64,000 bases of DNA from Talinum fruticosum. Lineage: Eukaryota > Streptophyta > Magnoliopsida > Caryophyllales > Talinaceae. The position numbers and the translations under genes were made by a program. Shown here one piece after another: positions 46,707 to 58,600 of this stretch (position 1 is the first letter of the stretch; each line of letters begins with the position of its first letter). The notes under the pieces are model-generated. The model did not search any database. It saw only the letters and a list, made by a program, of their open reading frames with translations, and had not been told where the DNA came from. The stretch covers positions 1,116,001 to 1,180,000 of the forward strand of contig JAITYX010000089.1 of NCBI GenBank assembly GCA_021018815.1, read 5' to 3'.

Positions 46707-49700
46707 ATGGCGGGTGTGCAGATGGGCGAGGCTGAGACCTTCGCATTCCAGGCGGAGATCAACCAGCTTCTGAGTCTCATCATCAACACTTTCTACTCCA
46801 ACAAGGAGATCTTCCTTCGTGAGCTCATCAGCAATGCCTCTGATGTACGTATATTGGTTGATTTTGTTGAATTTTTGATAGATTTCGTTGATGTTTGGAT
46901 GTGATTGGTGGATGACTGGTTGATTTATTGAATGATTGATTGATCGGTCGATAGGCATTGGACAAGATCAGATTCGAGAGCTTGACGGACAAGAGCAAGC
47001 TGGATGCGCAGCCGGAGCTGTTCATCAGGCTTGTGCCTGACAAGGCTAACAAGACCCTGTCCATTATTGACAGTGGTATTGGTATGACCAAAGCAGGTAT
47101 CTTATCTTTCCCTTCCACTCTAACTGTCGGTCTCTCATGTCTAGTACGGTGAATTTCATGCTAGGAACAAAGTTTGTGGCCTATGTTGATATGAAATTCG
47201 GTTAAGAACCCAAGGAGTCTAGTTTAAAGGTGGCATTGATGGCTATTATCATTTTATATTAAAAAAATTAGTTATGTTGCTTGCAATGTCGCAATGTGAT
47301 TATAATTTGCAAGCGAATGGAGATATATGTTATGGTTTATTGTAATTTAATGAATACTGGCTTGATCATTGAGGATATAGAAATTTGGTCTACTAGGATT
47401 TTAAATTAGTGAAGCTGAGTGTGAGTCTGCTAATGTCATGAGTGATTAATATGAAGCCAGGTTAATGTGAATGCAAGATTTGTGCTTGTACTTTTTCTGT
47501 AGTATTCCATTGAACCATATGAATATCAATGATTGAGGAACTTTTGTGAGTGGTAACTGGTTTTTCCTGCATTATTCAATTAAAGTTCCTGTTTTTGCCA
47601 ATGAATCAAGGATGATGTATTCATTTTTATGAGGTGTAGTCGATCCAAGTTTCTGCATAACAGTAAGAACCCACTTGGTGATGCTACATTCATCTAATAC
47701 CGATGGATGGTGCTGAGGTTTCTTGGGCCAAAATTGCTGGAATTTTTGCTCGCCATTGACATTGTGTTATAGGATTTGTCCTAGTTGTGCATCTTGCATT
47801 TTTATCTGTGATATGGTTTACGTTTTGGTCTTGCCGAGAATAATTAATGAGAAATGGTGATTCTTGTCGGTAGTGTTCATATATGTTCAAGATCATTGTC
47901 TTAAATATTGTGCTTGTAATCCTACAGATTTGGTGAACAACTTGGGTACCATTGCCCGTTCCGGAACCAAGGAATTCATGGAGGCATTGCAGGCTGGGGC
48001 AGATGTTAGCATGATTGGGCAATTTGGTGTTGGTTTCTACTCTGCATACTTGGTTGCTGAGAAGGTCGTCGTTACCACCAAGCACAATGATGATGAGCAG
48101 TACATCTGGGAGTCCCAGGCTGGAGGTTCCTTCACTGTCACAAGAGATGTCAATGGTGAGCAACTAGGCAGGGGTACTAAGATTACCCTGTACCTCAAAG
48201 AGGACCAGGTATAGTATACTTTCAATGGCTTATTGTGGTGGATTTTAGCTTAGCTTAGGTGCAGTTTGATTTCTGATGAATACTCTTTTGTGTGCACAGT
48301 TGGAATACTTGGAAGAAAGGAGGATCAAGGACCTTGTTAAGAAGCACTCTGAATTCATTAGCTACCCAATTTATCTCTGGACTGAGAAGACCACTGAGAA
48401 GGAGATCAGCGATGATGAGGATGATGAGCCTAAAAAGGAAGAAGAGGGTGATGTCGAAGATGTAGATGAGGACAAGGAGAAGGACAAGAAGAAAAAGAAG
48501 AAAATCAAGGAAGTCTCTCACGAGTGGCAGCTCATCAACAAACAGAAACCCATCTGGTTGCGCAAACCCGAAGAGATCACCAAGGAAGAGTATGCTTCCT
48601 TCTACAAGAGCTTGACCAATGACTGGGAAGACCACCTTGCTGTCAAGCACTTCTCTGTTGAGGGGCAGCTTGAATTCAAGGCCATCCTCTTTGTCCCGAG
48701 GAGGGCACCATTTGATCTCTTTGACACTCGGAAGAAGCTCAACAACATCAAGCTCTATGTCAGAAGGGTCTTCATCATGGACAACTGTGAGGAGCTCATC
48801 CCAGAGTACCTCAGTTTTGTGAAGGGTGTTGTCGACTCTGATGACCTGCCACTCAACATCTCTCGTGAGATGCTTCAGCAAAACAAGATCCTCAAGGTGA
48901 TCAGGAAGAACCTGGTGAAAAATGCATTGAGATGTTCAATGAGATTGCTGAGAACAAAGAGGATTACAACAAGTTCTACGACGCCTTCGCCAAGAACATC
49001 AAATTAGGCATCCATGAAGACAGCCAGAACAGGGCTAAACTGGCTGAGCTTCTCCGATACCACTCAACCAAGAGCGGTGAAGAGATGACAAGTCTCAAGG
49101 ACTATGTCACTCGAATGAAGGAGGGACAGAAGGACATCTACTACATCACTGGTGAGAGCAAGAAGGCTGTTGAGAACTCCCCATTCTTGGAGAAGCTCAA
49201 GAAGAAGGGCTACGAAGTGCTCTTCATGGTTGATGCCATTGATGAGTACGCCGTTGGGCAGCTCAAGGAGTACGATGGCAAGAAACTCGTCTCTGCCACC
49301 AAGGAAGGATTGAAGCTTGATGATGAGACCGAGGAAGAGAAGAAAAAGAAAGAAGAGAAGAAGCAGTCTTTTGAGAACCTCTGCAAGGTGATCAAGGATA
49401 TCTTGGGCGAAAAAGTCGAAAAGGTTGTGGTCTCGGACAGAATAGTCGATTCACCATGTTGTTTGGTAACCGGAGAATATGGCTGGACAGCCAACATGGA
49501 AAGAATTATGAAGGCTCAGGCACTGAGGGACAGCAGCATGAGCTCATACATGTCCAGCAAGAAGACCATGGAAATCAACCCGGACAATGGAATCATGGAG
49601 GAGCTCAGGAAGAGGGCTGAGGCCGACAAGAACGACAAGTCAGTCAAGGACCTTGTCATGCTGCTCTTCGAAACTGCCCTCTTGACCTCCGGTTTCAGCC

Positions 49701-49852
49701 TAGACGACCCCAACACCTTTGCCGCCAGGATCCACAGGATGTTGAAGCTCGGGCTCAACATCGACGAGGAAGATGAAGCTGCTGAGGATGCGGACATGCC
49801 TGCTCTCGAAGAGGGTGGTGCTGAGGAGAGTAAGATGGAGGAGGTTGATTAA
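46707..49852 (+). CDS. HSP90: Cytosolic heat shock protein 90
   Basis: ATP-dependent chaperone that matures kinases, receptors and NLR immune sensors in the cytosol. Exons: 46707-46844, 46955-47096, 47928-48208 and 48300-49852, about 705 residues, the normal length. N-terminal ATPase motifs are [29 protein letters not shown] and [15 protein letters not shown] charged linker rich in Asp, Glu and Lys follows (about residues 215-250), then the middle domain and the C-terminal MEEVD that binds TPR co-chaperones and marks the cytosolic form. At 48918-48922 the text has GTG followed by A5 then TGC, where VKKCIEMF needs GTG AAA AAA TGC. One A is missing, and the frame changes for the last ~300 codons, which are otherwise perfect. 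In an essential gene this is probably a sequence error. Confidence 0.96.
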
Positions 49853-51234
49853 GGGCGTGGTCTTCCTTGGAGTACATACCACCATTTTTCTGTGAACATT
49901 GTCGATATGAGTATGTTTTGATAGGAACTCAGTCGTGAGGGTTTTAGCCAAGGGTGTGTCACTAATTGAGGGAAGCTAATCCTCTTCTTAGTCTTTCTGT
50001 GTCTTGAGTCGGTCATTATACATCTCTTGTTCTTGTTTCATCCTGAAATTGAGTCAATGTAGTTTGTTTAGAAACTGGGTCAAGCTCGATGTTTAATACA
50101 TCCTTGGTTTCTCTTTATACCTTTGCCTGTGCTCTCTCTCTCTCCTTCTTATGTAATGCCCTACTACCGGAACTATATGTGGTCGGGTTCAGGTTTTCAA
50201 AGAGTTATAATTGGAGGATTTTTGCCTTTCGGTTAGATCCCTCAGTTTGTGTAACAAAACTTCAGAATAAGCATGTTAGTTCTTCAGCAGATGATGCAAT
50301 GCCTTTGATTTTTGGATCAACAAATAAATTGTTGACTCAACAAATAAATTGTTGACATGAAGGTAAAGGACAGTATGGTGACTAAAATCACATTAATAAA
50401 TTAAAGAAGCAAGGTCAAACCATGACCAACAATTATATATTTTCACATCAATTATTCTAAATACATTTACGAGATGAATATGAAATTAACATCATGATAA
50501 GATATTATTAGATGGAATAAATCACCATAGAGAGAGAAATTTTAATACTAAAATTAAAATTAACCAATTATAATGTATTGATGTACTTTTAGTGTACATT
50601 TTATTGGTGTAAAGGTACTTCTCTTTTCACATTTTTTGTAGAATACGTTCATCTTCAACCTTCATTATCCCACAATTTCCCAAAAAAGTTATACAAAGTA
50701 AATATTTTCACTCTCTTTTTTCCAAAAATTGACAGTGGATAAGAGATGGATGGAATCACACGTAGGTGAAAAACATTGCTTTATCACTACAAATACAATG
50801 ATTTCCGAGCATACTGTTGAGAACACCCAAATCTCATCCTTTCCCAATAATACTACTTTGAAATGAGACTTTGAAACTTCATAATAGCTTAGCACTGTGT
50901 AGTTTTTAGAACTTGATATATAAAATTCAAGTGATGAATTCTGAAGGAAATCAATATTTGTAGTAGAGAAATCGTCAAATAAAACCATATGAATTGTGTG
51001 ACAGTACACAAACAATTGCAGAACATCTCTCACACTTCAGAAAGCAAAATGCTAATTGTCAAAATTACTACCAACTGTTTCAGTTGCTCTAAAGACAAAG
51101 ACTGGGGTACAGAAACAAAGGCATGATCTCAAAAACGGCTCAATAACTTTTAGCTAAATAAAGGAAGCCACTATCAAGACGGAACCTCAGAGCTGATACA
51201 CATATTTCATTATGAGCCTCTTACGTACTATACT
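49853..51234. other. HSP90 / eS10 convergent intergenic region
   Basis: Both genes end here and share the space for their 3' UTRs. A 19-bp tandem duplication (ACAAATAAATTGTTGAC, near 50321-50357) is present. Other reading frames here have no recognisable domain. Confidence 0.45.
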
Positions 51235-53827
51235 CTAAGCAAAGCCTCCTCCGGATGCAGCAGGTCCACCGCCAAATCCTCCAGCACCGCGTCCAAACCC
51301 TGGCCTTCTACCCGCACCCTGCAGATTCAGAATACAAGTGAATTCGTTTACGATCTGGTAATACAGACAAAAATATGGAGACAGGTGACATAATAACATC
51401 CAGTGGTGACGGAGATATTCACATGTAAACATAATTTTCTGTCTCAAAGAGATGCAATTCTTTGAAAATGCTGAAGGACACAAATAGTGGAGACTGAAAG
51501 TGGAAGCGTGGGTCACTGTCCTTGGTATGCATACTTGAAAAGGTTTTACACAATGAAATTAGAAAAGTGACACTAGCCTGTTTACCAGTCTAAAGATCAA
51601 ATGATGCCAGGATGGAGGGTTTTTCATTTCGAAGACTAAAGTTTCCATTCTGATACAACACTTTTACTAAGCTAGTGATGCATCTCTATAGGATTAACAG
51701 TTTATTCACAATCCTAGTTTTCAGAAAACAATAGAGAGGCAAGAATAAGTGGATTACTGCAATGTGCAAGTATATGTAGACCTTGCGCCAACTTCAAGAG
51801 CATAATCATATATCTAAGATGACCAAAAAAGACTTAATACAGCACAAATTCACATACATGTAGATAATTCAAGAAAAAATGTAATCAAAAGAAAAACAGA
51901 TCTGATGTTCTGAATTTTCCAACAGCACTTTAAACAATTTACCAAATCATAAGGGCAAATAACTTGGCGGAAACTATAGTGAAGAAAGCTACTAAATAAC
52001 CAATGCACATTTATATGACAAGAACCAATACGAGATTTGGTAACCTAGAGCATATGTTAGTTAGCCTATTCCTTTCTCCTCAAGTACACGAGCCAAACGC
52101 TTGACACTCAAACATGGGTACGGACACAAAAATGTACGAAAATTTTCCAACACTCATGTAGTACACTTGACACTTCAACACGGTTATGGATGAGTTTGAA
52201 TAGCATAGCTTAGAGCGTTTTGTGGCTATTAGAATAAATCTACCACTAGATATTACATTCAATCTTTTGATAAGGACATTCGAAAGTAAAGACAGACATG
52301 TAGAGTCCAATTGTACCCTGAACAGCAAAAAAGAGTGCTACAGGGCAACGATGGACACTTTCAAGAGAAACCTAAAAGTTCCCCGTACTTTCATTTCCCA
52401 GACAGTTCAACGGTCTACCATAGGATATTCACAGCAGACACCTGCCTACGTCTGGAGCCATATTACATGCACTCTTAGTTAACAATAATTATGACTTCAA
52501 GAAACTTACGCTGAATGATGGCTGGTAGCCAGCTGGAGCTTCACCCTTCTCGCCACCAAATTCCCCAGGTGGACCACGAGGACCACCACGGTACCCATCA
52601 CGATCACCAAATCTTGGTCGGTCACCGTCAAATCGGGAGGACCTCTGTAAAGTCATACAAATATAAAATTGTTCATCACACAGAGTACCAGCACATTAAA
52701 CCTAAAGGATAGAATGCAACTTGGCAATGATTCCAATTAAGTGAAAGGAAGCATTATCACTACCGTGGACGATCCCCAGGACCACCCATGGGGCGACCAG
52801 CAGGCTTAACCTGCTTCTTCAAGGTAGCTGGCACAATCTCAGAAGGCAGATTGAGGTAAGTCCTCAAAAACTCAATACCGTCGTTTGTCAAGTACCAGTA
52901 ATAGTGCATCCATGCAAATGTCTCCCTGACATACTCCTTTGACTTGAAGCTCTGCATGAGCTTAATCACTTGCAGATTTGGGACATCGATATCAGGATGT
53001 TTTGCAAGGTTATAGTCCTTCTTGGCATAGCAAACACCCTCTGCAATCACAATATTAATCAACAACTAACCATAACAAGCAATAGTTTAATACCCTTTAT
53101 AATTAAAAATAAACATGTAGAGCCCTTTCATATAAAGACAAATTCTTTACTCATGGCATACACGGGAGGACAGACACATCATCATCAATCAAGAGCACAA
53201 AGTTAATGAATTCCACCTAAGACATGTGAGTTGATTTTGTAACTCTGCTTCATAAGGCATTAAAGCATATGAAACAATGAACTAAAAAGGATGATATCAT
53301 AATTCCTTGAACCAAATAACACTCAAATCGAGCCAATAACAGTTCTATATTCAAACCAAGACAAAAAAAATAGCAAATTCAAATTGGGATTTCAAGGATT
53401 AAAAAGGTTACAACATGATTCTAATGACATTTAAGGGGATAAAGTTGCTCTATTTGATCCAATTCACCTCCATAACCGATCTTCATTGCATCTATACTTA
53501 ACAATGGGTATTGTTCCAGAAAAAAGTATACCAACAAAATGTTCAACTAAAGAAGCCTCTTCATTCAAGCAAATGAATGTATAAACCGCACAAAGAGAAC
53601 TGAAAAGCATTAATCTTTCAAGCTTCAACACAAAACGGAACCAAAAAATTGATTAGAGGGAGAAAAAAGAGGAACCTTGGAAGAGGTACTTGCAAATCTC
53701 CTTGCGATTCTTCTCTGGGATAATCTGACAATGGCGAAACAAAAGAATGTTAAAAGCTATAGACAGGAGCAAGATACGTCGAAAGAGAAGTCAGGGGAGG
53801 AGAGAGACAGAGAGAGAGACTCACCAT
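51235..53827 (-). CDS. RPS10: 40S ribosomal protein eS10
   Basis: Small-subunit ribosomal protein of the mRNA-entry side of the 40S beak. Exons on the minus strand: 53827-53825 (the ATG alone), 53724-53676, 53040-52764, 52642-52510 and 51318-51235. The product is 181 residues, the normal plant length. It starts [17 protein letters not shown], then [22 protein letters not shown] and [36 protein letters not shown], the S10/plectin winged-helix domain. A Gly/Arg-rich tail follows, ending GGGFA. The exon 4 acceptor is best taken as ACAGAG, which keeps frame (Arg-Ser-Ser-Arg-Phe). No lesions seen. Confidence 0.96.
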
Positions 53828-55200
53828 GGCTGCTCTTGAGATTGCAGAGGAAGCTGAGGCAGAAGAGGCGTCAAGGTCTCAACTCTCTCAAGCAGCTTCC
53901 AGCAAGAGCGTAGGCAAACCCTAAAATGGTCGCCCATTATATTTACGCCTCCGGACTTCTCGGGTTGGGCTTTTTATGGGCTTCGTTTTTGGGTCTCAGT
54001 GTTTATTACACCTAACACAGCCCAGCCCAATATAATTAAGCAAACCCTCTCCCCAGTCTCAAGCCCAAAAAAAAACTAATAATATGTCCATAGCATATGA
54101 ATATTCTATCATAATCCCGATACTATCGAACAAGATAGTCCCATAAGATATGAACTATAATTTTTTAAAAAATTCTCTATGCTCTCGCTCATTTTCGCCT
54201 TTCATTTAACCATATACAACATATTTAACTATACTATGCTCCCATAATGTTATGATAGGAAGTTAGAAGCTTCTGTTCATTAATTGTTGACGAATAAATA
54301 TATATGTATGTGTCCATATATGTACATCTATATGTTGGATGCTCAATATCTCCGTGACGTTAGATGGCACATTGTAGTCCTTTAATTTTGATGAGAAAGT
54401 TGTTTGATTAATTTATTTAATCAATTAAGATTTACATAGGCATTTTATTTTTTTAATATAAAGGAATATTTTATTATATTAAAATAAGGAGCTTTTTTAT
54501 ATAAAAAAATATAAATTGAAGGACAGAGAGTTCCCAAAAAAGTGCTACTTTGTTTAAATTTGTTGAATACTTCAGGAAGAAGATCAACACTAATGCTATA
54601 TGAGACATAAACCAAAGCTTTAAAGGAAATAAAATCTCACCATTTTATACCTTGATAAACCATTTCACATTATATACTAAAAAACACACGTTTCACATGA
54701 AACTCTCCCTAAATCAGGGCAATATGATGATACATATAATTCACCACTGTACTTGAAGCACATAATATTATTATTCAATAGCTCATAAAATAAGTAGCTT
54801 GTTTTACTTATACTCGTATGAAATTTTCATATGCAATTAGTAAATATTAGTAACTAGCGTGATTATATATAATAAAAATTATACGTTAATTATTAGTTAA
54901 TAAACATTCAATTCGATAATAAATATTTAACAATGCAGTATGATTGCATAATTATTCAATAACAAATTACATGTAGTTATTTTCATAACGCTAATTTAAA
55001 CAAATCTCCCATTGAAATGATGCGTAAAAATTTCTACCTTCCGGATAAAAAGAGGAAACAATTAGCCAAAGGAAAAAAAAAGAAAAAAAAAAAAAAGAAT
55101 TGGTATGTATGCACTTGAGAAATTTCGTGGTTTATTTATATTTACGTATTAACGACTCCCGCCGTGTCCCAGTCTTACTATAGTCAAGCAAACCAGGTGG
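53828..55200. other. Upstream regions of eS10 and the 4E-T-like gene
   Basis: A divergent intergenic region. The eS10 leader side is at 53828-53960. The rest is AT-rich with an A-run at 55072-55097. No gene is supported. Confidence 0.4.
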
Positions 55201-55210
55201 TGTACTGAAG

Positions 55211-55243
<33 letters not shown>
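55211..55243 (+). repeat. (CT)n microsatellite in the 5' leader of the 4E-T-like gene
   Basis: A pure CT dinucleotide run of about 16 units lies about 370 bp upstream of the ATG, probably in or near the transcribed leader. Confidence 0.85.
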
Positions 55244-55246
<3 letters not shown>

Positions 55247-55611
55247 CTCTGCCCTGCTTCGTTACTACATTTGTCGAATTTTTCATCCGCAAGCAATTTT
55301 CGATTAAAAAAACCTTATAAATCTCGACTTTTTATCTGTTTCGGCCTCCATTTGCGATCAACTCAATTTCAACACTCATTCGCTTACGTTTCAGTGCAGG
55401 ATCAAGCTCCATTCTCGTTGTTCTTCTGATTTTGCTTCGGCATTTGTGAATTTTAATTCTAGGTAAATGATACGAGCATTTTGATCATCAGTTTCTTCGT
55501 TCGAATTTGTAGAAGTTGCGTTCGTTTTTTAGAGCTTGTTTTTGTTGTTTCATCGACTTTTAGAAATTCAGAGTATTTTGTAGTGAGAGACACGGAACTT
55601 TGGGGAAAAGA

Positions 55612-58600
55612 ATGAGTTGTGAGAAGGAATCATCCAGTCGTGAAGTCGATTCGGACTCGAAGGAAATCGGCGGAGAATTACGGTGCGTAAAATTTTCCGT
55701 TGTTTCCGTTGTGCTCTGGATTTTTGCTGTTTTACGTTTTGGATTCTTTTGATGCTTGTATCTTACGAAATTTGGACGTTGCAGAAAATCGATAATTTCG
55801 TATACGAGAGAATTCTTGATGTCTCTGGACAAATTAGATGCTTGCAAGGAGTTGCCTGGTGGATTTGATCAGTCGATTCTCAGGTGACTCGCATTTCTCA
55901 CTTTAAGATTCGATATGTTCAATGTATTTTTCTTTTAAAATGCAATGTATAGCGTTTTTGTTGTTGATCTTGATTTGAATGTGATAGAAATAATTTTATG
56001 TGAACGACCGCAGATTCAACGCGTGGTTTCTGCCGTTGTAATCATGTCAAAATGGCTGGTTCTAAAAACGCTCTGGAAATCTTTCTTTTTGTTTTTGTTT
56101 GCGTTTCGGTTTTATTTGTAAAATGATCCATGATTAGGCAACCATAAGCAGTCCATTCATTCTTCTGATTCGTGTGTTTGCTTACCGATTATAGTCAATT
56201 GCTTAGTTGTTAGTCTACAGTAAGGTTTATCTGCCTGCTTTTACCTGCCATGTAGAACTTCTCTCTTTTGAGTCATTTACTTAACTGCATCTTGTGTTAG
56301 TATATTTGGATGTGTAGACATTAATTCATGGAGATCATCAAAGGTTATAGTATTTTTCTCTTAGCTGAAAATAATAAGGCTGGCATGCATGTATCTTTTA
56401 TGTAGAACTTGATTTTACTTGATCAAGGCTGAGATCGCTTGCTATCTTCCACATTTGTAACTTTTCTATCCCCTTGTATGCCTATGATGGTAAGATTTTT
56501 CGGAAATAAATTTAGATACGGATCCTGCGGTATTTGAATTTATTGTGCTTCGACATCTTAAGTTCTCTTCCTTATTTTTGTGCTGTTTTTTATCAGTGAG
56601 CTGCATGCTTCTTACAGCAGCCCACCTGAACAGCAGCAACTACCAGGAAAAGCACCTACTTCTTGTGGATGGACATCAAGCAGTTCTTCAGGAGAATCTG
56701 CAGAAAGATGGGACAGCTGTAAGTTGAGGACTAAGGAGAGTATATCAGCAGGTACAAATGATATTAGTTTCCTCTTGATTTTGTAATTAGCAATTTGTTG
56801 CTTTGCGGTCTTTGCCCCTTAGAAAATGGCTTTTGATGAACAATGCCAATGATATTCGTGCCTGGTTATGATGTTGAGTTGAAGGTTCATGATAAAGTTG
56901 CATAGCATTTATCTTAGATCGGGAGTATCTATCCATAACATATCATTTTCAGTCCAATTTAATGCTCTCACTTTATGGTAAAACACAACTTTTGCGAACG
57001 TTGCCATAGAAGGTAACATGATAAGATAGAAGGTTGAAATCGTGCTGTTATTGGATGGTTGCATACAGTTTCTGTACATCCGAAATTGGTAGGCCAATTC
57101 ATACTTTGGAGTTTGGATGCTACAGTGGCACCTGTTTTGTGTAGCTTTGCTGAATGTAGTCCCATTATTTTCTAAAAGGCAATTAACCTGCGATCCACAT
57201 GCCTCTGATGAACATCACCTTCACTCCCGACAAAAAAAAAAAAAGGAAAACTTTTGCCCCTCCCCTTTAGGATGAATAATCAAGAAGTCCCTCTGCTGCA
57301 TTATCCTTTCCAATCATTTAATTTGCTTCATGAATTGCATGTGAATGAAATCTTCTCAACGATGGCATTTGTGCTACTACCATTTGAATCTAAATTGAAT
57401 AGGACACTCAATCATCTGATATCTTACAGATTCTGGAAGATGGAGATCTCAACATCTACCACAAAATTCTGGAAATACGGGGAATTTAAGAAGTTCCTTT
57501 CAACAACATAATGGTATTCTGGGAAGCTGGTCTGGCTCAAAGCTACTAGAAGATGGCTCTGAGGAGTCCACTTCAGAATTCCAAGGGGCTAGGCCTTCTC
57601 TGTTGAGTAGATGCAGTGAACCATATCGTCCTCCAGCTTTTTATAAGGTCTGTCTCCAGGCAGCATCCCCCCAACCCTTCCCCCAAATTATAAAGGAGAA
57701 AGGCAGGTGGTTATTCTTGATACCTGTGTACTATTCAAGTAGAATGCTCCAGTGGAATATTGCTATCTTTGCTAAATGCGAGATAACGTTAATTTTGTGC
57801 TTGGCCCAGGTAGCAAGCCACTCAGGGGGCAGAATTACAACGCTGACAATGAAACAGTTAATAGAGGTGAAGACCCTAGCAACAAGAGAGCAACAGAGGA
57901 AAGACGAAGCAAAGGTAGTATCTATCTAACCTTTGGTTCTGATGTTCTCTGCAGACTCTTGGGTTTGAGACACAGCCTTATGCATGGTTCAGTTGTGGTG
58001 TCTATAATATCTGGTCCAGTTAGTGGTTTGGCACTAAGACTTCCTCTTCAGTTTCTTGTGAGTTGGCAGGAAATCAGCAGTTGAAAGAAACTAAAGACAA
58101 TATGGATCCCAGTCCAGATGATCAAATAGAAGAATCTGATGCTGATGCTCACGCTGAACTGCAGGAGTACTTTGATATGCCGGTGTTAGCAAGCAACAAA
58201 GCTTCTGCGCCTACGTATCTTTCTGTATCAGTTGGACCCTCCTATTGTACTTATGAACCTGCTGACATGTATCTCAAGACAGAATCTGCCAGTCATAGCC
58301 ATTTAGCACAGGTAAATAGGAGTTAATATGTTGTCTTTGTCTTCGATTGGATAATCTTATAATAAATCAAGACTACAAGTGCAAATATAAACAAGTGATG
58401 ACCTAGCATTCTTACTGTTATGGTCTAGATGAGATAATTTTGAAAAATTTGGTGTTTAAACTGGCTAGATTTACTCATGGATTACCTATCTTAAAGGCTC
58501 TTGTTTGACCTTACTCCTAATTATATGCAAGTTTTTTCCGGACAGAATGTGGGAGCCAATTAGCCAGACATAACTGTCGGTGCAACCAGGTGCTATTCCC

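Noticed and set aside
48255..48881. 208-codon frame antisense to HSP90
   Set aside because: Mirror of the charged linker and middle domain; no independent gene signals.
50689..51033. 114-codon minus-strand frame between HSP90 and eS10
   Set aside because: No recognised domain, and it lies in the expected 3' UTR and intergenic region.
53677..53913. Plus-strand frame over the eS10 5' region
   Set aside because: Antisense to eS10 exon 2 and leader; Arg/Lys-rich by composition only.
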